A stretch of 25,923 nucleotides of DNA from an uncultured Slackia sp. Its GTDB lineage: Bacteria > Actinomycetota > Coriobacteriia > Coriobacteriales > Eggerthellaceae. The translations under genes and the position numbers were made by a program. Shown here piece after piece: positions 1 to 8,512 of this stretch (positions are counted from its first letter, which is position 1; each line of letters starts with the position of its first letter). Under the pieces are notes generated by a model. The model searched no databases and had not been told where the DNA came from. It saw nothing but the letters and a program-made list of their open reading frames with translations. The DNA lies in assembly GCA_934646845.1 (NCBI GenBank), contig CAKUEV010000007.1, forward strand, positions 1 to 25,923, written 5' to 3'.

Positions 1-1
1 C

Positions 2-1255
2 GTGCTATGGGATCCTGCCATTTCCCAGAAGGCGCGCGAAAAGGCCAACAGCGGCGAGCTTTCTTTAGAAGAAATGATCTGCTCGCCCGAAGCGGCCCAT
101 TTGGTTGACGCGAAGTCAAACACGAAAGACACGGTGCGTCATGGCGTGCGCGAAGGCATAGCGCTCACGGTGTTCGGGTTTCTTGTTGCTGCAGGCTTCA
201 TAGCGCTCACGACGTATATTTCCGCCGGACATAATTTGAACTATGCCTCTACGGGCATCGACGATATCGCGGGCGACATGTCGGGGTATGGCGTGATTCT
301 GTACGAGGGCACGGTCGAATCCTCATCGTCGGCCGCGTCTTCGCTGACGAGCGACAACGCGCTGGGCCCCAACGAATCGGCGCGCACGGGCGAAAGCGTT
401 GAATCGGACGAAAACGCCGAAGGGGGCGCGTCGAGCGCGAAGAGCGAATCGGACGAGCAGTCTGTCAAAGGCTTCGTGAAAATGGCTCTGGGCCTCGATT
501 CCGAAACCGAGGAGGGCGTTTCGGGCTCGGCGAAGGCTTCAGAATCAACGGGCACAGCGACCTCGACGTCGAGGTCGGCTTCCGATAGCGCGAGCGACCC
601 TATGACGATGGACGAAGCGAAGCAAATCTACGAGGCGAAGAAGGCGACCGTCCTCGGGCTCGATGTGAACGATTTGGAGCAATACCAATATGGCCGCATC
701 ATCATGAAGGGCGGCCATACCTATGGCGTCGTGAGCATTGCCGACGACGAACTTGCGGCGCTTAATTTGCCGAAGGCGGCCACGACCACGAAAACCACCA
801 TTACGACGTCGCGCGAGTCCCGCACCTCGTCGGTAGGTTCGAGCGCGAGGATTTCCACGAAGAGCGCGTATACGAATGTGGCTGAACTGCTTGCCGATGT
901 CGATGTCGACTCTATTGACGAGGAACTGGTTGCCCGTGTCGGCGACGTTATCGACCATTTCCGCAATGCCGGCGTCGATATCATCGTTGTGCTTACGCAT
1001 GACGTGCGTCCTATGGCGGCAATCGATGGCGCCGATGTGGTGATCACGGTGCGATCCGATGAGCGTTTCTCGCAGAGCCAAATGATCAACCATACGCTGT
1101 ATGTCGATACGCCCGAGGTCGGTTCCGTGGGCGCCTTACTCGTTGCTCCCGGCAATGTGGTTTCGAGCCGCGTGCTCGCGGGCGAGGCGACGAGTGCAGG
1201 TGCCTCGACGAGTGCCGAAAGCAATGCTCCATCCTATGTCGAGAAGGCCGATTAG
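2..1255 (+). CDS. Membrane-anchored protein with degenerate phosphoesterase-like C-terminus (5' partial)
   Basis: The open frame is already open at the window edge. The first possible start, GTG at 2, has no visible ribosome binding site, so the true start is probably upstream. The visible 417 residues have one hydrophobic segment at about 49-72. A Ser/Glu/Ala-rich low-complexity stretch (about 108-200) follows, typical of an extracytoplasmic linker, and then a folded-looking C-terminal part. That part (about 310-395) has the alternation seen at the end of 5'-nucleotidase/metallophosphoesterase domains: a helix ending in GVDIIVVLTHD, then ADVVI, then a small strand with NHTLYVDTPEVGSVGALLV. 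The usual GHSH-type metal ligands after DVVI are absent (TVRSDER instead), so catalysis is doubtful. The family assignment is an inference from this pattern only. The stop lies 29 bases before the aminopeptidase start, so the two may share a transcript. Confidence 0.6.
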   Translation: MLWDPAISQKAREKANSGELSLEEMICSPEAAHLVDAKSNTKDTVRHGVREGIALTVFGFLVAAGFIALTTYISAGHNLNYASTGIDDIAGDMSGYGVILYEGTVESSSSAASSLTSDNALGPNESARTGESVESDENAEGGASSAKSESDEQSVKGFVKMALGLDSETEEGVSGSAKASESTGTATSTSRSASDSASDPMTMDEAKQIYEAKKATVLGLDVNDLEQYQYGRIIMKGGHTYGVVSIADDELAALNLPKAATTTKTTITTSRESRTSSVGSSARISTKSAYTNVAELLADVDVDSIDEELVARVGDVIDHFRNAGVDIIVVLTHDVRPMAAIDGADVVITVRSDERFSQSQMINHTLYVDTPEVGSVGALLVAPGNVVSSRVLAGEATSAGASTSAESNAPSYVEKAD

Positions 1256-1284
1256 CCAGAGTGATTTTGAAAGAAGGGCAACCA

Positions 1285-2637
1285 ATGCTGAATGTCAATC
1301 ACGAGAGCGCCATGTCTGCCGAGGCGCGCAACGCGGCTTTGGAACTTTCCGCTTTCATCGAGAAGTGTCCAAGCATGTTCCATACGACGGCCGAGATTTC
1401 CGACCGTTTGAAGAACGCGGGATTCACGTTCCTTCCTGAAGGCGAGGCGTGGAGCGTTGAGCGCGGTGGGAAGTATTTCACGACGCGCAACGGTTCAACG
1501 GTCGTCGCGTTTAAGGTGGGCGAGCAGCTCGACAATTACCATTTCCAAATCACGGCCGCGCATGGCGACTCGCCAACGTTCAAGCTCAAGGCGCAAAGCG
1601 AACTCGAGGGCCCGGGCGAGTACCTGCGCCTGAACACCGAGGTGTACGGCGGCGCTATCGACTACACGTGGTTCGATAAGCCGCTTGGCTTGGCGGGCCG
1701 CGTGCTCGTGCGCGAGGGCGGGCGCATTGAGAGCAGGCTGTACGATTCGGCTCGAGACGTTGCGCTCATTCCGAGTTTGGCGATTCATATGAATCGCTCC
1801 GTGAACGAGAAATTCTCCCCGAACCGCCAGACCGACCTCATGCCGCTGTTTTCGGCCGGCGCGCTCACGCGCGGCGCGCTTGATGAATACGTTGCTTCTG
1901 AGCTGGGTGTTTCCGCGGACCAGGTGATTTCCCGCGATATGTTCTTGGTGAATCGCCAAAAGCCCGAGCTGTGGGGCGCGGGCGAAGAATTCCTTTCCGC
2001 GCCCAAGCTCGACGATTTGGCGTGCGCCTTCGTTTCGCTCGAGGCGTTCTTGGCGGCCGAAAACGACCACGACGTTTCGGTGTATTGCTGCTTCGACAAC
2101 GAAGAGGTCGGATCGAACACCAAGCAGGGCGCCATGTCCACGGTGCTGCGCGATACGCTTGAGCGCATGAATGCCGCGCTCGGCTTCTCGCGGGAGGATT
2201 ATCACTGCGCTGTCGCGAAATCCATGCTCGTGAGTTGCGATAACGCCCATGCTCTACACCCGAACCGACCCGAAGTGGCCGATGCGGAAAATCGTCCCGT
2301 TCTTGGTGGCGGCATAGTGGTCAAGGAGGCCGCGAACCAGAAATACTGCACCGATGCGTTTTCGCGCGCCGCGTTCCTTTCGGTATGCGAGGCGGCGGGC
2401 GTGCCTGTGCAAACGTTCGCGAACCGAAGCGATATGGCGGGCGGCTCCACGCTGGGCAACTTGTCGAATACCCAGGTGAGTATGCATGGCGTTGACGTGG
2501 GTTTGCCGCAGCTCGCGATGCATTCGAGCTATGAGACCTGCGCCGCATGCGATGTGAAGCTTTCCATCGATGCTCTGAAGGCGTTCTTCGATGCGGAAAT
2601 CGTGATTCATGGGTCCGATTCTATCGAGCTGAAATAG
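1285..2637 (+). CDS. apeB: M18 family aminopeptidase (aspartyl aminopeptidase type)
   Basis: This is a 450-residue cytoplasmic dizinc aminopeptidase of family M18, which trims N-terminal, often acidic, residues from peptides. The metal and catalytic motifs are in order: HGDSPTFKLK (His93, Asp95), LDDLACAF, DNEEVGS with its Glu pair, SCDNAHALHPN, and near the C-terminus SDMAGGSTLGNLSNT followed by QLAMHSSYE with the last metal-binding His. The length is normal for bacterial M18 enzymes. I chose ATG 1285 because AAGAAGGG at 1271-1278 sits six bases upstream. An in-frame GTG at 1261 has no binding site and lies only five bases after the previous stop. It follows the membrane protein closely and ends convergently against the degV-like gene, with a shared hairpin between them. 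Confidence 0.93.
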   Translation: MLNVNHESAMSAEARNAALELSAFIEKCPSMFHTTAEISDRLKNAGFTFLPEGEAWSVERGGKYFTTRNGSTVVAFKVGEQLDNYHFQITAAHGDSPTFKLKAQSELEGPGEYLRLNTEVYGGAIDYTWFDKPLGLAGRVLVREGGRIESRLYDSARDVALIPSLAIHMNRSVNEKFSPNRQTDLMPLFSAGALTRGALDEYVASELGVSADQVISRDMFLVNRQKPELWGAGEEFLSAPKLDDLACAFVSLEAFLAAENDHDVSVYCCFDNEEVGSNTKQGAMSTVLRDTLERMNAALGFSREDYHCAVAKSMLVSCDNAHALHPNRPEVADAENRPVLGGGIVVKEAANQKYCTDAFSRAAFLSVCEAAGVPVQTFANRSDMAGGSTLGNLSNTQVSMHGVDVGLPQLAMHSSYETCAACDVKLSIDALKAFFDAEIVIHGSDSIELK

Positions 2638-2656
2638 GGAAGCCTACCAACGGGCA

Positions 2657-2681
2657 ATAAAAAAGCGCCCGAAGGCGCTTT
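2657..2681 (-). terminator. Intrinsic terminator of the degV-like gene
   Basis: An eight-base-pair perfect stem, AAAGCGCC (2662-2669) with GGCGCTTT (2674-2681), closes a CGAA loop. Read on the minus strand it is followed by a T run (the A run at 2657-2663 on plus), right after the degV-like stop. On the plus strand the T tail is only three bases, so termination of apeB here would be weaker. Confidence 0.75.
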
Positions 2682-2687
2682 GGTGTG

Positions 2688-3557
2688 CTATTTGTGCTCG
2701 CCGACGAAGAACAGCGCAAGCGTTCCCGGTCCGGAATGCGCGCCAATAACTGGGTCGACGTAGTTCACGACGAACTCGGTGCAGCCGAGACGCTTCGTGA
2801 TTTCGCTCTCCAGCAGCACGACGTCTTCAATGCAATCGCCGTGGGTGATGAAAATCGTTTGGTTCGCGGGGTCGATTGCTGTTTGCTCCATGTGGTCGAC
2901 GAGTGCCTTGATTGCCTTGCGGCGGCCGCGCGCTTTTTCCATGGGAACAAGGCGGCCTTCGTTGTCGACGTGCATCACGGGTTTGATATTGAGCAACGTG
3001 CCCGCCCATGCGCTCGTTCGGCTCACGCGTCCGCCGCGGAACAAGAACATCAAATCGTCGACGGTGAACCAGTGGCACAGGTGGTCGCGCGTTTCGCGCA
3101 CGAAATCAGCGACTTCTTCAAGCGACGCGCCCGCTTCCTTTTTCTTGCAGGCCAAATATACGAGCATGCCTTCGCCGCCCGATGCCGCGAACGTTTCGAC
3201 GGCGCAGAGCGTGCGCTCGGGATATTCCCCGGCGAGCTGTTTCATCAGCAGCTCTGTGGCTTCATAGGTGCCTGAAAGCGCGCTCGAGAACCCAAGGTAG
3301 AGCACGTCGCTGCCTGCATCAAGCACGCGGCGCAGCGTGGTCTCGGTTTCCTGCATGTTGGGGAGGGACGTGGTAATGACCTTCCCTTCGCGCATCATCG
3401 TGTAGAACTGGCGCAGGTCGGTTTTCTCGCCTTTGAGGTAGCTGCGGTGCTGCACGCCGTCGACCATGAAGGTGAGGGGCAGAATCTCGAGTCCGAATGC
3501 GTCGATCATCTCTTCGGTAAGGTTGCATGCTGAGTCGGTGACAATTTGATAGCCCAT
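2688..3557 (-). CDS. DegV family fatty-acid-binding protein
   Basis: The 289-residue product has the full DegV family signature: TDSACNL at the N-terminus, ITTSLPNMQETE, SSALSGTYEA, FLFRGGRVSRTSAWAG and a C-terminal IGAHSGPGTLALFF. Members of this family bind a single long-chain fatty acid. In many Gram-positive bacteria (FakB) they hand it to a fatty-acid kinase for phosphorylation. No kinase subunit (FakA) is visible in this window. I chose ATG at 3557 because GGGAG lies six bases upstream and the family N-terminus (strand ending in TDSA) starts there. An in-frame extension to 3818 reads through intergenic DNA and looks non-coding. It is transcribed convergently to apeB and probably alone, with a promoter and operator-like palindrome just upstream. 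Confidence 0.92.
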   Translation of the reverse strand: MGYQIVTDSACNLTEEMIDAFGLEILPLTFMVDGVQHRSYLKGEKTDLRQFYTMMREGKVITTSLPNMQETETTLRRVLDAGSDVLYLGFSSALSGTYEATELLMKQLAGEYPERTLCAVETFAASGGEGMLVYLACKKKEAGASLEEVADFVRETRDHLCHWFTVDDLMFLFRGGRVSRTSAWAGTLLNIKPVMHVDNEGRLVPMEKARGRRKAIKALVDHMEQTAIDPANQTIFITHGDCIEDVVLLESEITKRLGCTEFVVNYVDPVIGAHSGPGTLALFFVGEHK

Positions 3558-3621
3558 AGGTGCTCCCGTCGTTGCGGCCGCGTTCGCGCGGCGTTCCGCT
3601 CTTGAACTGCGGAATAGAAAA

Positions 3622-3653
3622 AGTATAGCCGTAGGTGTCAAGAAGTCTTGACA
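3622..3653 (-). promoter_or_regulatory. Putative degV promoter with operator-like palindrome
   Basis: TATACT on the minus strand (3627-3622) is a good -10 about 65 bases before the degV-like start codon. Just upstream lies a perfect inverted repeat, TGTCAAGA-AG-TCTTGACA (3636-3653), which covers the place of the -35 element. No consensus -35 is found at 17 bases. This arrangement suits a repressor or activator site. The regulator is unknown. Confidence 0.4.
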
Positions 3654-4041
3654 TGAGCCATTTTTTATTACCCGCGAACACGTGTTTGCCATAGGCAACG
3701 ACACGTGGCGACACGTGCGGGCGCGCTGCGGCCGATGGCGCTGAAGCGCCCGCGTGGGGCATGCGTTTCGCCGTGAAGGGAAATCTGATTCAGTACGTGC
3801 GGCGGGGATGCCTGACACGCGAAGCCACCCTGACGCGCGAAGCCACGCCTGACATGTGTGTGCTTGCCCGTGTGGCGTGTGAACCTCATAGAATGTGCCT
3901 GTTGCCGTAGGCGTTGGCGCCGCGATGTTTTATACTCGGAAAACTTGCGCGAAGGCCGCGGTGGCTATCGCGTGAACCGTACTGCCCCAAGCGCGATTCG
4001 GCGCTTGGAACACGCACAGAAGAAAGGAATCGGAGTACACG
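3654..4041. other. Intergenic region between degV and ileS, repeats and a leader hairpin
   Basis: No gene is supported here. Three CACGTG palindromes occur at 3679-3684, 3702-3707 and 3712-3717, two of them inside a 9-base direct repeat CGACACGTG with a period of 10. Further on, a 17-base unit CTGACRCGCGAAGCCAC is repeated in tandem (3812-3828 and 3830-3846, one mismatch). TATACT at 3931-3936 is a possible -10 for ileS, without a convincing -35. A perfect 8-bp hairpin, CCAAGCGC (3987-3994) with GCGCTTGG (4001-4008), sits 24 bases before the ileS ribosome binding site and has no T run. I looked for an ileS T-box but its conserved core is not there. Confidence 0.45.
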
Positions 4042-6885
4042 ATGGGAAACGATTACAAGCAGTCGATGAATCTGCCGAAGACCGACTTCTCCATGAGGGC
4101 GAACCTTCCGCAGAACGAGCCGAAGCGCCTGGAGAAATGGGCCGAAGAGGACATCTATCATCGCATTCTCGAGAAGAACAAAGATGGTGAGCCCTTCATC
4201 TTGCATGATGGCCCTCCGTATGCGAATGGCCCGATTCACATTGGTCATGCCTTCAACAAAATTCTGAAAGACTTCGTGATTAAGTCGCACGCGCAGCGCG
4301 GCTATTTCACCCCGTATATCCCTGGTTGGGACTGCCACGGCCAGCCGATTGAGCATGAGGTCGAAAAGAAGCTCGGCACCGAGAAAATGCGCGAGCTGCC
4401 TCAGGCGACGGTGCGCCGTCTGTGCCGCGAGTGGGCGGAAAAGTTCGTCGACGTGCAGCGCAACGACTTCAAGCGCCTGGGCGTGAACGGCGACTGGGAG
4501 CACCCATACCTCACGTTCCAGCCGAACTTCGAGAGCGCGAACGTTGAAGTTTTCAAGCAGCTCTATCTCGATGGCGCCGTGTATCGCGGCCGCAAGCCCA
4601 TTCACTGGTGCTCGCATTGCCATACCGCACTCGCCGAGGCCGAAATCGAATACGCCGACGAGACGTCGCCTTCGATTTACGTGAACTTCAAGCTCAACAA
4701 CATTCCGGCTGCATTCGCCGAGGCCGGCGTCGACCTCGATCGCGCCTATGTGCTTATTTGGACCACCACGCCGTGGACGCTGCCTTCGAACACCGCCGTG
4801 TCGCTGGGTCCCGACATCGATTATTGCTTCGTCGAGGCTGACGGCAAATTCATGATGTTCGCGAAGGATATGGTTGAGGCCGTTGCCAAGGTCGCTGGCT
4901 GGGAGAGCTATCGCATCGTTGAGGCGAATGGCGAGCCCGTCACCATGAAGGGCGACCAGTTCGGCGACATCACGTATATTTGCCCCGTTCTGCACGAGAA
5001 CACGGGCCGCATCATCTGGGGCGAGCATGTCACCCTCGACGCGGGCACCGGCGCCGTTCACACGGCTCCCGGCCATGGCGTCGACGACTACAAGGTTGGC
5101 ATGAAGTTCGGCGTCGACACCATCATGCCGATCGACGACGACGGCCGCTTCACCGACTACGTGCCGCAGTGGGCAGGCCTTACCACCGACGAGGCCAATC
5201 CGAAGATCATCGAGTGGCTGCGCGAACAGGGCACGCTCGTCGCCCATGTCGACATCGTGCACAGCTACCCGCATTGCTGGCGCTGCCATGAGCCTGTCAT
5301 CTTCCGTGCGACCGACCAGTGGTTCGTTTCCATGGACAACACGGGCTTGCGCGAGGCTGCGCTTGATCAAATTCACAATCATGTGGAGTTCATTCCCGAA
5401 TGGGGCGTGAACCGCATCGGCGCCATGGTCGCCGATCGTCCCGACTGGTGCATTTCGCGCCAGCGCAGCTGGGGCGTGCCGATTCCCGTGTTCAAGTGCG
5501 CGAGCTGCGGCGAGACCGTTGCCACCGAAGAGACCTTCGACGCGGTTATCGATCTGTTCAACACCGAAGGCGCCGACGCATGGTTCACGAAGGAGCCTAA
5601 GGAATACCTGCCCGAGGGCACGTGCTGCCCGAAGTGCGGTTGCACCGATGTCGTGCCCGAGAAAGACATTCTCGACGTGTGGTGGGAATCGGGCGTGTCG
5701 CATGTGGGCGTGCTGAAGCATCGCGCCGAGGCCGATCACCTGCGTTGGCCTGCCGATATGTACCTTGAGGGCTCCGACCAGCATCGCGGCTGGTTCCAGA
5801 GCTCGCTTCTGTTGGGCACGGGCGCGTTTGGCCAGTCGCCCTACAAGAGCGTTATGTGCTGCGGCTTCACCGTTGACGAAAACGGCGAGAAGATGTCGAA
5901 GTCGAAGGGCAACGGCATCGCTCCCCAGGAAGTCATCGACAAGTACGGCGCCGACGTGCTGCGCCTGTGGGTCGCGTCTACCGACTACTCGGTCGACGTT
6001 TCCATCGGCGACAACATTTTGCAGCGTACCTCCGACGCGTACCGTCGTTTCCGCAACACGTTCCGCTTCCTGCTCGGCAACCTCGACGGTTTCGACTTCG
6101 AGCGCGACGCTGTTTCGCTCGACGAAATGCGACCCGTTGACGTGTGGGCGATGCTGCGCTTGAAGCAGCTGCTCGACGATGTGGAGCGCGGCTACAACGA
6201 GTACCACTTCCATCAGGTATTCCGTGCGCTCTACGACTACGTCGTCGGCGATTTGTCGTCGGTGTACATGGATGTCGTGAAAGATCGCCTGTATGCCGAG
6301 GCTCCCGGCTCGGTGGCGCGTCGCTCGGCTCAAACCGTGCTCATGAACATCCTCGAGGTGCTCGTGCGCGTCATGAGTCCGATTCTGTCGTTCACCTGCG
6401 ACGAGGTGTGGGAGCATTATCCCGAGACCGAGCGCAATCGCGAGGGCCGTCCCGTGAGCGTGCAGTTGGCCGGCTGGCCCGAGGCTGCCGGTTTCAATCC
6501 GGCGCTGCCCCAGGGCGAGGCCGCCGAGGCCGTTATGGCGAACTTCGCGTGCCTGCTTGAGGTTCGCGACGCCGTGACGAAGGCCATCGAGGAAGCTCGT
6601 AACGCGAAAACCGTGGGCAAGAGCCAAGAGGCCGTGCTGAAGATTACGGTTTCCCAGGCTGTCGCCGACGTGCTTGGCGCATACGACGCAGCCGACCTCG
6701 AAGAGCTCTTCATCGTGAGCCATGTCGACGTTGTCGCGGGCGACGTCGAGGAAGCCCAGGTCGAGGTTTCCGCGACCAGCGAGCCGAAGTGCCCGCGTTG
6801 CTGGAACCATCGTGAGCTGGGCGGCAACGCGAACCACGCCGAGGTGTGCAAGCGCTGCGGCGACGTGCTCGACCAACTCGCGTAA
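4042..6885 (+). CDS. ileS: Isoleucyl-tRNA synthetase
   Basis: This is a class I aminoacyl-tRNA synthetase that charges tRNA-Ile; at 947 residues it has the usual bacterial length. The ATP-site motifs are PIHIGH (residues 64-69) and KMSKS (617-621). The long CP1 editing insert lies between them, including the TTPWTLPSNTAV and GTGAVHTAPGHG elements of the proofreading site. A C-terminal zinc knuckle with CPRC and CKRC pairs is present, as in the mupirocin-sensitive bacterial type. A second cysteine pair set (CASCGE and CCPKCGC) lies between the editing domain and DVWWESG, and is probably an extra zinc site. ATG 4042 is supported by GGAG at 4032-4035, and MGNDYKQSMNLPKTDF is a normal N-terminus. 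Codon choice is strongly biased, as expected for an essential enzyme. Confidence 0.98.
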   Translation: MGNDYKQSMNLPKTDFSMRANLPQNEPKRLEKWAEEDIYHRILEKNKDGEPFILHDGPPYANGPIHIGHAFNKILKDFVIKSHAQRGYFTPYIPGWDCHGQPIEHEVEKKLGTEKMRELPQATVRRLCREWAEKFVDVQRNDFKRLGVNGDWEHPYLTFQPNFESANVEVFKQLYLDGAVYRGRKPIHWCSHCHTALAEAEIEYADETSPSIYVNFKLNNIPAAFAEAGVDLDRAYVLIWTTTPWTLPSNTAVSLGPDIDYCFVEADGKFMMFAKDMVEAVAKVAGWESYRIVEANGEPVTMKGDQFGDITYICPVLHENTGRIIWGEHVTLDAGTGAVHTAPGHGVDDYKVGMKFGVDTIMPIDDDGRFTDYVPQWAGLTTDEANPKIIEWLREQGTLVAHVDIVHSYPHCWRCHEPVIFRATDQWFVSMDNTGLREAALDQIHNHVEFIPEWGVNRIGAMVADRPDWCISRQRSWGVPIPVFKCASCGETVATEETFDAVIDLFNTEGADAWFTKEPKEYLPEGTCCPKCGCTDVVPEKDILDVWWESGVSHVGVLKHRAEADHLRWPADMYLEGSDQHRGWFQSSLLLGTGAFGQSPYKSVMCCGFTVDENGEKMSKSKGNGIAPQEVIDKYGADVLRLWVASTDYSVDVSIGDNILQRTSDAYRRFRNTFRFLLGNLDGFDFERDAVSLDEMRPVDVWAMLRLKQLLDDVERGYNEYHFHQVFRALYDYVVGDLSSVYMDVVKDRLYAEAPGSVARRSAQTVLMNILEVLVRVMSPILSFTCDEVWEHYPETERNREGRPVSVQLAGWPEAAGFNPALPQGEAAEAVMANFACLLEVRDAVTKAIEEARNAKTVGKSQEAVLKITVSQAVADVLGAYDAADLEELFIVSHVDVVAGDVEEAQVEVSATSEPKCPRCWNHRELGGNANHAEVCKRCGDVLDQLA

Positions 6886-6979
6886 GCATCCGCATTTTCG
6901 CGTAACGCGGGCGTGCGAGCTCTGGGTGTGCTGAAAAAGCAGCCTTGAGTTTCGTGCGCCATCGCACGCGAGTTCAAAG

Positions 6980-7009
6980 GCGGGCCGGGGGAGTAATCTT
7001 TCGGCCCGC
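6980..7009 (+). other. Hairpin between ileS and lspA
   Basis: GCGGGCCG (6980-6987) pairs perfectly with CGGCCCGC (7002-7009) over a 14-base loop. Only a short pyrimidine-rich stretch follows, so it is not a standard intrinsic terminator. It may slow or modulate readthrough from ileS into lspA, whose start is 25 bases downstream. Confidence 0.35.
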
Positions 7010-7034
7010 TCCGCATTTCTAAAGAAAGGTTCAC

Positions 7035-7553
7035 GTGACTACCGATACCGTGACATCGAAGAATTCGAAAAAGAAGTCAGCTGCGCTTTTTGCAGTGGTC
7101 GCCCTCGTTTGGCTGGTGCTCGATCGCCTTACGAAGGCGTACTTTGAAGGCGCCTATGAGCTCGGGCAGGCGGGCACGAACTGCGGCCTGTTCCGCTTCA
7201 CGCTCGTGCATAACACGGGCGCTGCATGGGGCATGTTCGGCAATTCGACGTTTGCCTTGGGCATTACCTCGAGCATCGTCTGTGTGCTCATCGTGATCGT
7301 GTTCGCCTTCTGGGAAAAGCTCGCCGGCCACGCGCCAAGCGCGCTTGAAACGCTTGCGCTTTCGCTGGTGTGCTCGGGAGGCTTGGGCAATGCCATCGAT
7401 CGCTTCAGCCAACTCTACGTTGTCGACTTCATCGATTTCACGTTCATCGACTTTCCGGTGTTCAATGTTGCCGATATTGGCGTGACCTGCGGTTTCGTAT
7501 TGCTCGTTATAGGCTATTTGCTCGCGACGCGTAAGGAGGGTGCCCATGTCTAG
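7035..7553 (+). CDS. lspA: Lipoprotein signal peptidase II
   Basis: This 172-residue inner-membrane aspartyl protease removes signal peptides from prolipoproteins after diacylglyceryl modification. Four hydrophobic segments are visible (about 16-30, 66-92, 105-118 and 147-165). The family blocks are LDRLTKAYFE, LVHNTGAAWGMF, GGLGNAIDRF and VFNVADIGVTCG. The catalytic aspartates are Asp122 in NAIDR and Asp147 in NVADIG. The start is GTG at 7035, with AGAAAGG five bases upstream; no in-frame ATG fits. A lysine-rich cytoplasmic tail (about residues 10-14) precedes the first membrane segment. It overlaps the following pseudouridine synthase by eight bases, which indicates translational coupling, an arrangement common in actinobacteria and Firmicutes. 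Confidence 0.96.
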   Translation: MTTDTVTSKNSKKKSAALFAVVALVWLVLDRLTKAYFEGAYELGQAGTNCGLFRFTLVHNTGAAWGMFGNSTFALGITSSIVCVLIVIVFAFWEKLAGHAPSALETLALSLVCSGGLGNAIDRFSQLYVVDFIDFTFIDFPVFNVADIGVTCGFVLLVIGYLLATRKEGAHV

Positions 7554-8502
7554 CTACGCGCGCAATGTGGTACCTGAAGGGTGCGAGGGCATGCGCCTTG
7601 ACGCCTATATGGCTTCCCAGGGGTTGTATCCCACGCGCAGCGCCGCTGCGAAATGCATCGCCGATGGCTACTGCGCGCTCAATGGCAAGCTGCCGCGCAA
7701 GAGCGCTTCGGTTTGCGTGGGCGATGTGCTGGAATACGAGACCTATGAAGACCCGCACGCGCCCGAACTCGTCGCGGCCGATATTCCGCTCGACATTCGC
7801 TACGAGGACGACTATCTGCTCGTTATCTCGAAGCAGGCGGGACTGGTGTGCCATCCGGCGGAAGGCCATTACGGCGATACGCTCGTGAATGCGCTTATCG
7901 CGCACTGCGGCAAGGAAAACCTTTGCGACGTGCAGGGCGAGCAAGACCGTCTCGGCATCGTCCATCGCCTCGATCGCGATACGAGCGGCCTTATGCTGTG
8001 CGCGAAAACGAACGAAGTGGGCCTTGCGCTCATGGAAGATATTCGACTGAAAGACGTCGATCGCCATTACCTGGCGCTCGTGCAGGGGTGGATTCCTCTC
8101 GATACGGGCATCGTCGACGCTCCCATCGCGCGCGGCGGCCGCGATCGCCTTCGTATGGAGGTTTCCGATCGCGAAGACGCCCGCCCGTCCATCACGACGT
8201 TTACGGTCAAACGTCGCTTCGAGCCCGGCAAGAACGACGATGGCTTTACGCTCATCGATTGCAAGCTCTTTACGGGCCGCACGCATCAGATTCGCGTGCA
8301 TATGGAGTACATCAAGCATCCGTGCGTGGGCGATCCGGTGTATGGCTGGAAGAAGAAGGAAAATCTCGGCCTCGATCGCCAGTTTCTCCATTCGTATCGC
8401 CTCGCGTTCACCCATCCCATTACGGGCGAGCGCATGGAGTTTGAAGATACGCTGCCGCCCGATTTCCAAGAGGTTATCGACGAGTTGGAAGCTCGCGAAT
8501 AG
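7546..8502 (+). CDS. rluD: RluA/RluD family 23S rRNA pseudouridine synthase
   Basis: The 318-residue product has an N-terminal S4 RNA-binding domain (about residues 16-65, MRLDAYMASQGLYPTR onward) and an RluA-type catalytic domain. The catalytic motif HRLDRDTSGLML carries Asp143. Further family signatures are KQAGLVCHP and TGRTHQIRVHM. Enzymes of this group isomerise specific uridines in 23S rRNA; which uridines this one modifies cannot be told from sequence. ATG 7546 is chosen because AAGGAGG (7533-7539) lies six bases upstream. An in-frame GTG at 7540 overlaps that site and is not credible. The gene overlaps the end of lspA and is probably translated from the same message. Confidence 0.93.
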   Translation: MSSYARNVVPEGCEGMRLDAYMASQGLYPTRSAAAKCIADGYCALNGKLPRKSASVCVGDVLEYETYEDPHAPELVAADIPLDIRYEDDYLLVISKQAGLVCHPAEGHYGDTLVNALIAHCGKENLCDVQGEQDRLGIVHRLDRDTSGLMLCAKTNEVGLALMEDIRLKDVDRHYLALVQGWIPLDTGIVDAPIARGGRDRLRMEVSDREDARPSITTFTVKRRFEPGKNDDGFTLIDCKLFTGRTHQIRVHMEYIKHPCVGDPVYGWKKKENLGLDRQFLHSYRLAFTHPITGERMEFEDTLPPDFQEVIDELEARE

Positions 8503-8512
8503 CGTTCTTTGT

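Noticed and set aside
3931..4041. A T-box riboswitch upstream of ileS
   Set aside because: A GGTGG is present, but the conserved T-box core, the antiterminator or antisequestrator pairing and a recognisable specifier stem are missing. The only clear stem (3987-4008) does not fit the pattern.
3886..6876. A 996-codon open frame on the minus strand opposite ileS
   Set aside because: It is an exact antisense shadow of a certain gene. GC-rich codon choice that avoids TTA, CTA and TCA leaves the opposite strand free of stops. The predicted protein is a His/Arg/Val-rich composition without motifs.
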